A DNA stretch of 36,850 bases from Alistipes sp. Marseille-P5061 (GTDB lineage: Bacteria > Bacteroidota > Bacteroidia > Bacteroidales > Rikenellaceae). Location of the stretch: the NCBI RefSeq assembly GCF_900290115.1, contig NZ_LT985752.1, positions 1 through 36,850 of the forward strand, read 5' to 3'. The notes under the pieces are model-generated. The model was not told the origin of the DNA, did no database searches, and worked only from the letters and a program-made list of their open reading frames with translations. Made by a program: the position numbers and the translations under genes. Below are positions 9,306-17,827 of this stretch, piece after piece (positions within the stretch are counted from its first letter, which is position 1; the number at the start of each line of letters is the position of its first letter).

Positions 9306-9699
9306 CAGAACGGCGGTGAAAGCGCTGCGTTCGGGGTGCGGAAAGTGTTCGGAAAGGGGCTTGGGGCCTTGTGCAGACGGGATTGCGGCGGCGAAAAAAA
9401 AAAATGGGGGCCCGGGGGCGGGGGGGGGGGGGGGGGGGGGTCTGGGGGGGGTGCCTCGCAGGGGGCGCCTCGCAGGGGGCGTTGGCGGACCGCCACCCCG
9501 TCCGAGGGATGTTCCCGCTTCTGGCTCTCCGCTCCGACCCGCTCCGACCCGCTCCGGCCCGACCAGTCCGGCCACCGGGCGACTTTCCAGCCTCTCCTCC
9601 CCTCAGGGCACCTCTCCGCTTCGGTCTGTTGCTCCGCCGCCGGAGCGTCCCCTCCCTCCGGCCCGCCTGCACTTCGGAGATGCCCCGCCGCCTCCGCAC
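9306..9699. other. Intergenic spacer with a 21-G homopolymer
   Basis: No gene was found here. The spacer holds a run of about 11 A near 9394-9404, then G-rich sequence and an uninterrupted run of 21 G at 9420-9440, followed by two copies of GCCTCGCAGGGGGC (about 9452-9480) and degenerate CGACCCGCTC repeats. The G run could form a quadruplex, vary in length by slippage, or be mis-called in the assembly. Confidence 0.7.
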
Positions 9700-9779
9700 G
9701 CCCGCAACCACGCAACCTCACAACCCCGCAACCTCGCAACCACGCAGCCACGCAGCCTCCGCAACCCCTCAGCCACGCA
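9700..9779. repeat. Degenerate CGCAACC tandem repeat
   Basis: The words CGCAACCACGCAACCT, CGCAACCTCGCAACCACGCAGCC and similar follow each other for about 80 bp. The period is irregular (8-10 nt). It lies just beyond the terminator of the decarboxylase operon and is non-coding. Confidence 0.7.
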
Positions 9780-9814
9780 AAAAGGGCCCTCCCCGCGTGG
9801 GGAGAGCCCTTTTG
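9779..9814 (-). terminator. Terminator of the methylmalonyl-CoA decarboxylase operon
   Basis: AAAAGGGC and GCCCTTTT flank an inner stem of CTCCCC/GGGGAG with a GCGT loop. It lies 22 bp after the mmdB stop codon and would work in either direction. Confidence 0.8.
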
Positions 9815-9835
9815 CATCGGGATGGCGTCGTGCGC

Positions 9836-11047
9836 CTATCCGAGGAACGAGAGCAGGATACCGGCTGCAACGGCCGAACCGACGACGCCGGCCACGTTGG
9901 GACCCATGGCGTGCATCAGCAGGTAGTTGCTCGGGTCCTCCTTCTGCCCCTCAATCTGCGAGACGCGGGCAGCCATCGGAACCGCCGAAACACCGGCCGA
10001 ACCAATCAGCGGGTTGATTTTGTTCTCCTCCTTGCTGAAGAGGTTCATGAACTTGGCCAGCAGAACGCCGCCCGCCGTACCGAAGCCGAAGGCTACGACA
10101 CCCAGCACCAGGATACCCAGCGTACGGAAGTTCAGGAAGGCTTCGGCCGTAGCCGTGGCGCCTACCGTCAGGCCGAGGAAAATCACGACGATGTTCATCA
10201 GCTCGTTCTGAACGGTCTTGCTCAGACGGTCCACCACGCCGCACTCCTTCATCAGGTTACCGAGCATGAGCGAGCCAATCAGCGGCGCAGCGCTGGGCAG
10301 CAGCAGGGCAATGATGACCGTGATGATGAGCGGGAAGAGAATCTTCTCGGTCTTCGACACGGGGCGCAGCTGGCGCATCTTGATGGCACGGTCCTTCTTC
10401 GTGGTGAGCGCCCGCATGATGGGGGGCTGAATCACCGGCACGAGGGCCATGTAGGAGTAGGCCGCAACGGCAATCGGGCCCAGCAGCTCGGGGGCGAGCA
10501 TCGAGGTGAGGTAGATGGCCGTAGGACCGTCCGCACCGCCGATGATGCCAATCGAAGCGGCCTCGTTTGGGGCGAAGCCCAGCGCATAGGCGCCGATGAA
10601 GGTGAGGAAGATGCCAATCTGAGCGGCCGCACCCAGCATGAAACTCTTGGGATTGGCAATCAGCGGACCGAAGTCGGTCATGGCACCCACGCCCACGAAG
10701 ATGAGGCAGGGATAGATACCGAGCTTGACGCCCAGGTAGAGGTAGTCGAGCAGTCCGGCCTCCGCCACGAAGTTCTCCCAGTGTACATGACCGCCCGCAA
10801 AGAGCGACGTGTGGTACATGTTGGCATCGGGGAGGTTCGTCAGCAGCATGCCGAAGGCGATGGTCAGCAGCAGCAGCGGCTCGAATTTGTGTTTAATGGC
10901 CAGGTAGAGCAGGAAGAAGGCCACGCAAATCATCGCCACATTGCCCCAACCCATCGTATCGAACAGCGCTGCGATACCGGTCGAGCCGGCAAAGTCACGC
11001 AGACTGTCCCAGACGAAACTGGAGTTCGAGGTCAGGAAATTCCACAT
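9836..11047 (-). CDS. mmdB: Methylmalonyl-CoA decarboxylase beta subunit (sodium pump)
   Basis: This 403-residue inner-membrane protein is of the OadB/MmdB/GcdB family. It decarboxylates carboxybiotin and couples the energy to sodium export. About nine to eleven hydrophobic segments span the sequence. The hallmark GGADGPT motif at residues 170-176 contains the conserved aspartate needed for sodium transport, and the C-terminal [18 protein letters not shown] block is typical. It is the last gene of the operon, 5 bp after the biotin carrier gene, and is followed by a terminator. With the alpha, gamma and carrier subunits it forms the complete pump that turns (S)-methylmalonyl-CoA into propionyl-CoA. 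Confidence 0.95.
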   Translation of the reverse strand: MWNFLTSNSSFVWDSLRDFAGSTGIAALFDTMGWGNVAMICVAFFLLYLAIKHKFEPLLLLTIAFGMLLTNLPDANMYHTSLFAGGHVHWENFVAEAGLLDYLYLGVKLGIYPCLIFVGVGAMTDFGPLIANPKSFMLGAAAQIGIFLTFIGAYALGFAPNEAASIGIIGGADGPTAIYLTSMLAPELLGPIAVAAYSYMALVPVIQPPIMRALTTKKDRAIKMRQLRPVSKTEKILFPLIITVIIALLLPSAAPLIGSLMLGNLMKECGVVDRLSKTVQNELMNIVVIFLGLTVGATATAEAFLNFRTLGILVLGVVAFGFGTAGGVLLAKFMNLFSKEENKINPLIGSAGVSAVPMAARVSQIEGQKEDPSNYLLMHAMGPNVAGVVGSAVAAGILLSFLG

Positions 11048-11052
11048 AGCGC

Positions 11053-11514
11053 CTATTCGATTACAATCAGGTTATCGCCCTCCATTACCGTAGCGCCCTG
11101 CTGTACGGAGATTTCCTTCACAACACCGCCGCGGTCGGCGTCGATGTTGTTCTCCATCTTCATGGCCTCGAGTACAAGCAGCGTCTGACCCGTGGTGACG
11201 CGGTCGCCCACCTTGACCTTGATGGCGAGCACCGTACCGGGCAGCGGGCTCTTCACAGCGTAGCCCGTGCTGGGTGCCGATGCGCTCAGACGGGGCGAGG
11301 GAGCAGCCGTTGCGGGCGTAATCATCGCGCTGTTGGCCGACTTGGGAGCCGGAGCCACCTGCGGCTTGGTCGTCTTGGAGGCCTTGGCGCCCTCGATTTC
11401 GACCTCATACTCCACGCCGTTGACTACAACATGGGCCAACGTCGAGGACTCGTTGACGTCGTCAATCTGCACGGCGTAGTTATGTCCGTTGATTTTCAAA
11501 GAGTAATCTTTCAT
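11053..11514 (-). CDS. mmdC: Biotin carrier subunit of methylmalonyl-CoA decarboxylase
   Basis: The 153-residue protein has a small N-terminal beta domain (1-42), a flexible Ala/Pro/Ser-rich linker (about 43-84) and a C-terminal biotinyl domain (85-153). The biotinylation motif is EAMKMEN with the target Lys119. It shuttles the carboxyl group from the alpha subunit to the membrane beta subunit. The linker composition is normal for this family. It lies 13 bp after the gamma subunit gene and 5 bp before mmdB. Confidence 0.95.
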   Translation of the reverse strand: MKDYSLKINGHNYAVQIDDVNESSTLAHVVVNGVEYEVEIEGAKASKTTKPQVAPAPKSANSAMITPATAAPSPRLSASAPSTGYAVKSPLPGTVLAIKVKVGDRVTTGQTLLVLEAMKMENNIDADRGGVVKEISVQQGATVMEGDNLIVIE

Positions 11515-11527
11515 TGCTTTCTAAAAG

Positions 11528-11875
11528 TTATTTTCTGTCTGGCATCTGGGTTAATCCGTGAATTTTCGAGTTCCAGGGCGAGTAGGCCCGCTTGATACTC
11601 ATAATCGTCAGCACCTCCGACTCCTTGTCGTGCAGGGCGCCGCGATAGATTCGGAGAGCCGTTGCGATGGCTGCAATCACCTCTTCCTCGACCTCCACCT
11701 CGGCGGCGGGCTGCTTGGCCCGCTTGGCGGTGAAGATGTTACCGAAGATTTTCATGATTCCTACCAGCAGCAGCAGCATGACCACCACCAGGCAGAATCC
11801 GATGAGCGAGACCCAAAGAATCTCCGACCAGCTCCATTCAATTGCTAATACGTTCATGACAGGTACGGATGACAT
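11528..11875 (-). CDS. Sodium-pump decarboxylase gamma subunit (OadG-like)
   Basis: The 115-residue protein has one strongly hydrophobic membrane segment (about residues 18-41) and an acidic to basic cytoplasmic tail (EVEVEEEV, then SIKRAYSPW), as in OadG/MmdD gamma subunits that hold the alpha and beta subunits together. I chose the ATG at 11875, which overlaps the mmdA stop as TAATG and so suggests translational coupling; an internal ATG at 11857 (MNVLAIEW) is an alternative. Assignment rests on size, topology and position between the alpha and biotin-carrier genes. Confidence 0.85.
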   Translation of the reverse strand: MSSVPVMNVLAIEWSWSEILWVSLIGFCLVVVMLLLLVGIMKIFGNIFTAKRAKQPAAEVEVEEEVIAAIATALRIYRGALHDKESEVLTIMSIKRAYSPWNSKIHGLTQMPDRK

Positions 11876-13440
11876 TACAGAGGAATGTTCGAATGTTTCT
11901 TGGGCGGGTTCTGCAGACGCTTCGTAGCGAGCGACTGCAGCGCACGGATGATGCGGAAACGCGTGTTGCGCGGCTCGATGACGTCGTCGATGTAGCCGTA
12001 GCGGGCAGCGTTGTAGGGGTTCGAGAACTTGTCGTTGTACTCCTTCTCCTTCTCGGCGATGAAGGCTGCCTTCTCCTCGGGCTTGTCGGCAAGCTCCTTG
12101 AGCTCCTTGCCGTAGAGCACCTCGACGGCACCGCTGGCACCCATCACGGCGATTTCGGCCGTCGGCCATGCGTAGTTGACGTCACCGCGGATGTGCTTCG
12201 ACGACATGACGATGTAGGCGCCTCCGTAGGCCTTGCGCAGCGTGACGGTAATCTTGGGAACCGTAGCCTCGCAGTAGGCGAAGAGCAGCTTTGCACCGTG
12301 GGTAATCACACCGCCGTACTCCTGGGTCGTACCCGGCAGGAAGCCCGGAACGTCGACCAGCGTCACCAGCGGAATGTTGAAGGCGTCGCAGAAGCGTACG
12401 AAACGGGCGGCCTTGCGGCTGGCGTTGATGTCGAGCACGCCGGCCATGAACTTCGGCTGGTTGGCGATGATGCCGACCGACTGGCCGTTGAAGCGGGCGA
12501 AGCAGGTGATGATGTTCTTGGCATAACCGGCTGCCGACTCCAGGTACTCGCCGTTGTCGACGATGGCGCGGATGACCTCCGACATGTCGTAGGGCTTGTT
12601 GGCGTTGTCGGGGATAATCTCGTTGAGCGAATCCTCCAGACGCGTAATCTTGTCGGTGCAGACCGTCAGCGGGGCATCCTCCATGTTGTTCTGCGGCATG
12701 TAGGAGAGCAGCTTGCGAATCAGGCCGATGCCCTCCTCCTCGGTATCCACGGCGAACTGGGCCACGCCGGACTTGGTGGTGTGCATGAGCGCACCGCCCA
12801 GCTGCTCCTGCGTCACGTCCTCGCCCGTCACCGTCTTGACGACCTTCGGGCCCGTGAGGAACATGTTCGAGGTCTCCTTCTTCATGATGATGAAGTCGGT
12901 CAGCGCGGGCGAATATACGGCACCGCCGGCGCAGGGGCCGAAGATGGCCGAAATCTGGGGAATGACGCCCGAAGCCATCACGTTGCGCTGGAAGATGTTG
13001 GCATAGCCGGCCAGTGCGTTGACACCCTCCTGGATGCGTGCGCCGCCCGAGTCGTTGATGCCGATGCAGGGTGCGCCGTTGCGCATGGCCATGTCCATCA
13101 CCTTGCAGATTTTGTCCGACATCGAGAGCGAGAGCGAACCCGCCGTCACGGTGAAGTCCTGTGCGAAGACATAGACCAGACGGCCGTCGATGGTACCGTA
13201 ACCCGTTACCACGCCGTCGCCGAACGTGTGGCTCTTGTCCATGCCGAAGTCGTAGCAGCGATGCGTCACGAACATGTCGAACTCTTCGAAGCTGCCCTCG
13301 TCGAGCAGCATCTGAATACGCTCGCGCGCCGTATACTTGCCCTTGGCATGCTGCGCATCGATACGCTTCTGACCACCTCCCATACGCGCCTTCTCGCGGT
13401 TCTCGATGAGCTGGTTGATTTTGTTCTGAATTTCACTCAT
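11875..13440 (-). CDS. mmdA: Methylmalonyl-CoA decarboxylase alpha subunit (carboxyltransferase)
   Basis: The 521-residue protein is a biotin-dependent carboxyltransferase of the propionyl-CoA carboxylase beta/MmdA family. It moves the carboxyl group from methylmalonyl-CoA to the biotin of the carrier subunit. Typical blocks are the GGARIQEGV acyl-CoA oxyanion loop (about 130-138), [16 protein letters not shown], the second oxyanion segment [14 protein letters not shown] and the late [14 protein letters not shown] motif. Length is normal for the family (510-520). It follows mce by 156 bp, where a small hairpin may act as an attenuator, and is coupled to the gamma gene. Neighbouring pump subunits favour decarboxylase over carboxylase as the physiological direction. 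Confidence 0.95.
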   Translation of the reverse strand: MSEIQNKINQLIENREKARMGGGQKRIDAQHAKGKYTARERIQMLLDEGSFEEFDMFVTHRCYDFGMDKSHTFGDGVVTGYGTIDGRLVYVFAQDFTVTAGSLSLSMSDKICKVMDMAMRNGAPCIGINDSGGARIQEGVNALAGYANIFQRNVMASGVIPQISAIFGPCAGGAVYSPALTDFIIMKKETSNMFLTGPKVVKTVTGEDVTQEQLGGALMHTTKSGVAQFAVDTEEEGIGLIRKLLSYMPQNNMEDAPLTVCTDKITRLEDSLNEIIPDNANKPYDMSEVIRAIVDNGEYLESAAGYAKNIITCFARFNGQSVGIIANQPKFMAGVLDINASRKAARFVRFCDAFNIPLVTLVDVPGFLPGTTQEYGGVITHGAKLLFAYCEATVPKITVTLRKAYGGAYIVMSSKHIRGDVNYAWPTAEIAVMGASGAVEVLYGKELKELADKPEEKAAFIAEKEKEYNDKFSNPYNAARYGYIDDVIEPRNTRFRIIRALQSLATKRLQNPPKKHSNIPL

Positions 13441-13510
13441 AAAGATATGATGCTTGATTTGTTGTTTTCAACTTTCCTGCGACCTTCCGGCGACCCTGCC
13501 TCCGTTCCCG

Positions 13511-13533
13511 GGAAAACCCCGCCGAAGCGGGGT
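13511..13533 (-). terminator. Possible attenuator between mce and mmdA
   Basis: On the minus strand ACCCCGC and GCGGGGT form a 7-bp stem with a UUCG tetraloop and are followed by TTTT. It lies inside the operon, so partial termination would make the epimerase more abundant than the pump. The U run is short. Confidence 0.45.
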
Positions 13534-13596
13534 GCGGCAACGCACGGGCGCTGTCCGGAGGGGCGACACGAGCCGCAAACGTCGGGTCGTCTGTCG

Positions 13597-14007
13597 TTAT
13601 TTGTTCTTATTCTCGCACAGCTCGGTGAGGATGCCCTGCGTCGACTTCGGGTGCAGGAAGGCGATGGCCATGCCCTCGGCGCCCTTGCGCGGAGTCTTGT
13701 CAATCAGACGGATGCCGTGAGCCTCGGCGTCGGCGAGCTGCTCCTCGATGTTCTCGCAGGCAAGCGCCATGTGGTGGATGCCGATGCCGCGGTTCTCGAT
13801 GAACTTGGCGATGGTCGACTCCTCCGAAGTGGGCTCCAGCAGCTCAATCTTCGTCTGGCCGAGCATGAAGAATGCCGTACGAACCTTCTGGTCGGGCACC
13901 TCCTCGATGGCATAGCACTTCAGACCGATTACGTTCTCCCAGTAGGGAATTGCTTCATCCAGGCTCTTCACTGCGATGCCGAGATGCTCGATGTGAGATA
14001 CTTTCAT
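13597..14007 (-). CDS. mce: Methylmalonyl-CoA epimerase
   Basis: The 136-residue protein converts (R)- and (S)-methylmalonyl-CoA, linking the B12-dependent mutase to the decarboxylase. It has the vicinal-oxygen-chelate fold with two halves: IEHLGIAVKSLDEA (residues 6-19) and GIGIHHMALACENIEE. The metal ligands expected for the family are His8, Gln/Glu in the QTKIELLEP strand, His in GIHHMA and the last Glu in GILTELCE. Length is normal. It is the first gene of the decarboxylase operon and has a TATCTTTG box 68 bp upstream. Confidence 0.95.
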   Translation of the reverse strand: MKVSHIEHLGIAVKSLDEAIPYWENVIGLKCYAIEEVPDQKVRTAFFMLGQTKIELLEPTSEESTIAKFIENRGIGIHHMALACENIEEQLADAEAHGIRLIDKTPRKGAEGMAIAFLHPKSTQGILTELCENKNK

Positions 14008-14074
14008 AGCTAAATAAATTTAAGTAGGTTATTTCGTTGCAAATCTGTTCCGACTAAGTGTTATTTTGCGAACA

Positions 14075-14082
14075 CAAAGATA
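14075..14082 (-). promoter_or_regulatory. -7 promoter box of the decarboxylase operon
   Basis: The minus strand reads TATCTTTG, an exact consensus -7 box, in an AT-rich island that contrasts with the GC-rich sequence beyond it. The upstream 20 nt are T/A-rich without a clear TTG. The 5' leader would be about 60 nt. Confidence 0.6.
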
Positions 14083-14109
14083 CATCTTTAATTATAAAGT
14101 AAAAATAAA

Positions 14110-14570
14110 AAAACAACTTTTTCGCTTTTCCCGAGCGGCGAAACCGCGGATTTGCAAACGGCGTCGGTTCCGGCGCGGCGGGACGCTGCAGAAAAGGACA
14201 AAAAGAGTCCGAAAACGGAGCATCGGGCCCCTTCCGGAGGGCGCTGCGCGCGAAGATGGGAGGCCTTGCGTCCGGGGGATGCGACCGGCCCGTCCGGAAA
14301 CGGCAGCGACCCGTACGAAGATGCGACCGGCCCCGCCTGAACAGAGGGTCCACGCCGACCCTCGTCGCTCCCAACGGTCCGCACCGACCCGATGCCGGGC
14401 CCGCCGGAAGAGAGGCTCCACGCCGGAACAGGGGCTCCGTCCGGGGGATGCGACCGGCCCGAACATATACCCCCCGCACGGGATACCCCGCGGCCCGAAC
14501 ATAGAAAGCCCCTCCCGGGATGCGCCGCGGCCCGATTTTCGCAAGATATTCGCCGAATGTGCTTCCATCT
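14110..14570. repeat. GC-rich divergent spacer with direct repeats
   Basis: No gene is seen in this stretch between the divergent mce and secreted-protein genes. A 24-bp exact direct repeat, with core GGGGGATGCGACCGGCCC, lies at 14269-14292 and 14438-14461, and shortened copies (GATGCGACCGGCCC) occur near 14319. GGCCCGAACATA is also repeated near 14457 and 14491. Confidence 0.65.
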
Positions 14571-14613
14571 GACAAATAATTCGTATCTTCGCTTGCGGAT
14601 AAACCCGCAGGCC

Positions 14614-15078
14614 ATGAAAAAATTCCTACTCCTCTGTCTGCTGCTTCCGCTGGCATGGTGCAACGCGGCGCACGCGCAGCGCATCCTCATCGGTAAGCGC
14701 GCCCCCGAGCTCCGAATCGCCACATGGCTCGCCGACAGCAAGCCTGCGTCGGCTCCGCTCACCTATATCGAATTCTACCACTCGTCGAACCCCTCGGGGC
14801 TCGCCTCGCTCGACCGGCTGCGCGAGCTGGTCCGCCATGCCGACAGGCGTCTGCGGGTCATCATCGTCACCCGCGAAGCGCCCGAAGCGGTCGCGGAGCG
14901 GCTGGCACCCTACGTCTCGGAGTTCACCGGCGTGGGTTTCGACCCCTCGGGGCAGAACTACTCGGCCTTCGAGGTCGACTATGTCCCCTTCGGGGTGCTC
15001 ACCAACGCCCGCAACCGCGTGCTGTGGCTGGGCAACACGCTGCAGCTGACGCCGGAAGACATCGACCGGAACCTCTGA
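14614..15078 (+). CDS. Secreted thioredoxin-fold protein without redox cysteines
   Basis: The 154-residue product starts with a clear signal peptide (MKKFLLLCLLLPLAW, cleavage after about AHA-21). The rest resembles a TlpA/AhpC-type thioredoxin fold: GKRAPELRIATW near 24-35, YIEFYHSSNPSG near 50-61, where a CxxC would normally lie, and a cis-Pro-like strand DYVPFGVLTNA. Because no cysteine remains in the mature part, it is unlikely to be a disulfide reductase. It ends 41 bp before meaB on the same strand, so the two are probably cotranscribed. A near-consensus TATCTTCG box lies at 14584-14591. Role unknown. Confidence 0.75.
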   Translation: MKKFLLLCLLLPLAWCNAAHAQRILIGKRAPELRIATWLADSKPASAPLTYIEFYHSSNPSGLASLDRLRELVRHADRRLRVIIVTREAPEAVAERLAPYVSEFTGVGFDPSGQNYSAFEVDYVPFGVLTNARNRVLWLGNTLQLTPEDIDRNL

Positions 15079-15119
15079 CGGAACGCAATCTCACATACCT
15101 ATTAATAAAACACAACCGC

Positions 15120-16250
15120 ATGTCATTCACCAAAATAAACCACTACGAGAAGGAGTACTGCGACGCTCATCACGACAGCGCGCTCAACGTAGCCGAAGGT
15201 GTTGAAGACCAGCCCATCATAAATCCCTACTTCACACGGCGCAAGAAGCGCGTGCTGACCACCGACGAATACGTCGAGGGCATCCTGCGCGGCGACATCA
15301 CGATTCTCTCGCGGGCCATCACGCTCGTCGAGTCGAGCAACCCGAAGCACTACGCCCAGGCGCAGGAAATCATCGAACGCTGCCTGCCCCACGCCGGCAA
15401 GTCGGTGCGCATCGGCATCACGGGCGTCCCGGGCGCCGGCAAGTCGACCTTCATCGAGGCCATCGGCAACATGGTCACCTCGCTGCGCCACAAGCTGGCG
15501 GTGCTGGCCATCGACCCCTCGTCGGAGCGGAGCGGCGGCTCGATTCTGGGCGACAAGACCCGCATGGAGAGCATCTGCCACAACCCCGACGTCTTCATCC
15601 GCCCCTCGCCCTCGGCCGGTTCGCTGGGCGGCGTGGCACGCAAGACGCGCGAGACCATCGTACTGTGCGAGGCGGCGGGCTTCGACGTGATTTTCATCGA
15701 GACGGTGGGCGTCGGGCAGTCCGAAACGGCCGTCCACTCGATGGTCGACATGTTCATGCTGCTGCAGATTTCGGGCGCCGGCGACGAGCTGCAGGGCATC
15801 AAGCGCGGCATCATGGAGATGGCCGACATGATGGTCATCACCAAGGCCGACGGCGAGAACGTCCACAAGGCCGAGCTGGCCAAGACCCAGTTCCAGAGCG
15901 CGCTGCGCCTCTTCCCCGTACCCGAGTCGCAGTGGCGGCCCCAGGTCTACACCTGCTCGTCGGTCGACGGCACGGGGCTCGAGGAGGTGTGGAAGGGGGT
16001 CGAGGAGTTCCTCGACCACACCGAGCGCAACGGCTACTTCCAGCACAACCGCAACCGGCAGAACAAGTACTGGATGTACGAATCCATCAACGAGGCGCTG
16101 CGCAACTCCTTTTACCAGGACCCGGCCATCGAGAGCCGCATCGGCGACTACGAGCAGCGGGTGCTCGACGCGCGCATCTCGTCGTTCGTGGCGGCCAAGG
16201 AGCTGCTGGACCTCTACTTTGCCGACAAGGCGGCCGAGGGCGGGAAATAG
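15120..16250 (+). CDS. meaB: Methylmalonyl-CoA mutase-associated GTPase MeaB
   Basis: The 376-residue G3E P-loop GTPase protects and reloads adenosylcobalamin-dependent methylmalonyl-CoA mutase. Walker A is GVPGAGKST (102-110), the LAIDPSSERSGGSILGDKTRM segment is diagnostic for the MeaB/ArgK family, switch II is IETVGVGQSE, and the base motif is ITKADG. The C-terminal dimerisation helices (QNKYWMYESINEAL onward) are complete. I start at MSFTKINHY, 41 bp after the secreted protein gene; further upstream in-frame sequence overlaps that gene and is not family-like. Its position opposite the epimerase/decarboxylase operon fits the same pathway. The mutase genes are not in this window. Confidence 0.95.
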   Translation: MSFTKINHYEKEYCDAHHDSALNVAEGVEDQPIINPYFTRRKKRVLTTDEYVEGILRGDITILSRAITLVESSNPKHYAQAQEIIERCLPHAGKSVRIGITGVPGAGKSTFIEAIGNMVTSLRHKLAVLAIDPSSERSGGSILGDKTRMESICHNPDVFIRPSPSAGSLGGVARKTRETIVLCEAAGFDVIFIETVGVGQSETAVHSMVDMFMLLQISGAGDELQGIKRGIMEMADMMVITKADGENVHKAELAKTQFQSALRLFPVPESQWRPQVYTCSSVDGTGLEEVWKGVEEFLDHTERNGYFQHNRNRQNKYWMYESINEALRNSFYQDPAIESRIGDYEQRVLDARISSFVAAKELLDLYFADKAAEGGK

Positions 16251-16287
16251 GCGGCACGCCTCCCGGCGGGGCGGTGTCTGCAAAACG

Positions 16288-16323
16288 AAAAGAGCGGGAA
16301 GGCGACGGCCTTCCCGCTCTTTT
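16288..16323. terminator. Bidirectional terminator between meaB and the TRIC-type gene
   Basis: A 16-bp perfect stem (16288-16303 with 16308-16323) with a GACG loop begins with AAAA and ends with TTTT, serving both converging genes. Confidence 0.9.
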
Positions 16324-16354
16324 CTCTGTCAGCGGATGGGAGCTGCGGCCTCCC

Positions 16355-16975
16355 CTACGGCTCCTGGGAGCCGGAGGCGCGGAGCGTCGGGAGCTTCAGC
16401 CCGAAGTAGACGGCCACGATGCGGGCCGCGATGACCGCCACGGCGGTGATGACCTGCAGCGCGGCGCCGCCGATGCCGAGGTGGCCGCAGAGCCAGAAGA
16501 CCACGCCGCCGAAGACGCAGGCCAGCGCATAGATTTCCTTGCGGAAAATCAGCGGCACCTCGTTAATCAGGATGTCGCGCAGCACGCCGCCCGCGGCGCC
16601 GGTGATGGTGCCCATGATGACGGCCACCCAGAGCGGGAAGCCGGCCGCGAGGGTCTTCTCGATGCCGACGACCGTGAAGAGCCCCAGGCCGATGGCGTCG
16701 AAGACGAAGAAGGTGTTGTTGAGCCGGATGAGGTAGCGCCCCAGCGCGATGACGATGCCCAGGGCGATGGCCGTGACGACCAGATAGACGCTGTCAAGCA
16801 TCCAGAAGGGGGTTGTCGAGAGCATCACGTCGCGCAGCGTTCCGCCGCCAATGGCCGTGGTGAAGCCCACGACGTAGGCGCCGAACCAGTCGAACTTCTT
16901 GGCCGAAGCGAGCCGGATGCCGCTGATGGCGAAGGCCAGCGTGCCGAGCATCTCGATGACGAAAGAGACGGTCAT
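16355..16975 (-). CDS. TRIC/UPF0126 family membrane protein (YicG/YadS-like)
   Basis: The 206-residue protein has seven hydrophobic segments with an internal two-fold repeat of three helices each. Each half carries the diagnostic glycine-rich motif: IGGGTLRDVML in the first and AAGGVLRDIL in the second. Bacterial members are trimeric cation channels or have been linked to glycine uptake; which applies here cannot be told. I start at MTVSFVIEML: a -7 promoter box (17026-17033) lies 51 bp upstream, inside what would otherwise be an N-terminal extension resembling a signal peptide. It converges with meaB. Confidence 0.9.
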   Translation of the reverse strand: MTVSFVIEMLGTLAFAISGIRLASAKKFDWFGAYVVGFTTAIGGGTLRDVMLSTTPFWMLDSVYLVVTAIALGIVIALGRYLIRLNNTFFVFDAIGLGLFTVVGIEKTLAAGFPLWVAVIMGTITGAAGGVLRDILINEVPLIFRKEIYALACVFGGVVFWLCGHLGIGGAALQVITAVAVIAARIVAVYFGLKLPTLRASGSQEP

Positions 16976-17025
16976 GGTGTGTGCAGATTTAGAGGCGGAC
17001 GGAGAGGCCCCGCCCGTTCCGGCCG

Positions 17026-17033
17026 CAAAGATA
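17026..17033 (-). promoter_or_regulatory. -7 promoter box of the TRIC-type gene
   Basis: The minus strand reads TATCTTTG, an exact consensus. A TTTG lies 13 nt upstream, too close for a normal -33 element. The box decides the start codon of the gene. Confidence 0.55.
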
Positions 17034-17103
17034 GCGAAGGTGAGGGCAAAAGCCATGCCCGCCGTGCGATTTTTGCGGGGGAGCGCTCCGAGGAATCCGC
17101 TCC

Positions 17104-17827
17104 ATGGGCCACGGCCGTGCGCTCCCTGACGGGCTGCCGCAGAAGGGGTTGGGGCCGGCGGTTGCCTCCGGGCATGCACTCTGGCCGGACCGCAGACGGG
17201 CACACCCCCACAGGTCCCAGACTGACTACGATTACTCTTCCACCCTCGGACCGCAGCGCCACCGGGTAAACCCCTCCGGGCCGCCTTCGCCGGGCTGCCT
17301 TTGCCGAGCCGCCTTCGCGGGGCCGCGGGCGAAGAGATAATGCCGGGCCGACGTCCCGGACTGCATTTCCCCGCCGGGTCGCCCCTTCGAGCTACCCTGC
17401 CGGGCCACAGACGGACACGTAATTACTCCCCCGCCTGCCGAACCGCAGCGCCACCGGGTAAGCCCCGACGGTCTGCCACGGAAGGGGTTGGGGCCGGCGG
17501 TTGCCTCCGGGCATGCACTCCGGCCGGGCCGCGGGCGGACGAGTTTTGCGGGCGCCGCCTCCCGGACCACTGACGAGGCGCACAACGACTCCCCCACCCG
17601 CCGGGCCGCAGCGTCACCGGGTAAGCTCCGACGGGCTGCCTTTTCCGGGCCGCGGGCGGACGCGCTATTGCTCCCCTCTTCCGAGCCGCGGGCGAATGGT
17701 TTCAGCGGGCTCCCTCGCCTGCCGGGCCATCCCATCGGGCTGCGTCCGGGCATACACTCCGGCTGGACGGACCGCCGACGGACGCGCAATTATGCCCCCC
17801 GCCGGGCCGCCGCAGAGGGACGCGCAA
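17104..17827. repeat. Degenerate GC-rich long-repeat array
   Basis: This 720-bp gene-free stretch is built of related segments. A 40-bp exact direct repeat (core GGGGCCGGCGGTTGCCTCCG) lies at 17142-17181 and 17481-17520; a diverged third copy of its end lies at 17748-17759. The 19-bp word CCGCAGCGCCACCGGGTAA occurs at 17251-17269, 17443-17461 and, with one change, 17606-17624. GGGCCGCGGGCG recurs between them. The order of words is kept, so it looks like repeated duplication of a unit of roughly 160-340 bp followed by decay. Reading frames through it are not conserved between copies. Confidence 0.8.

Noticed and set aside
14088..14762. Several overlapping frames in the spacer between mce and the secreted protein
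   Set aside because: They are built of the 24-bp GC-rich direct repeat, conflict with each other on both strands and overlap promoters.
16355..17203. Longer form of the TRIC-type protein with an N-terminal signal-like extension (MAFALTFAIFAAG)
   Set aside because: A consensus -7 box lies inside this extension, and the family starts directly with the first membrane helix at MTVSFVIEM.
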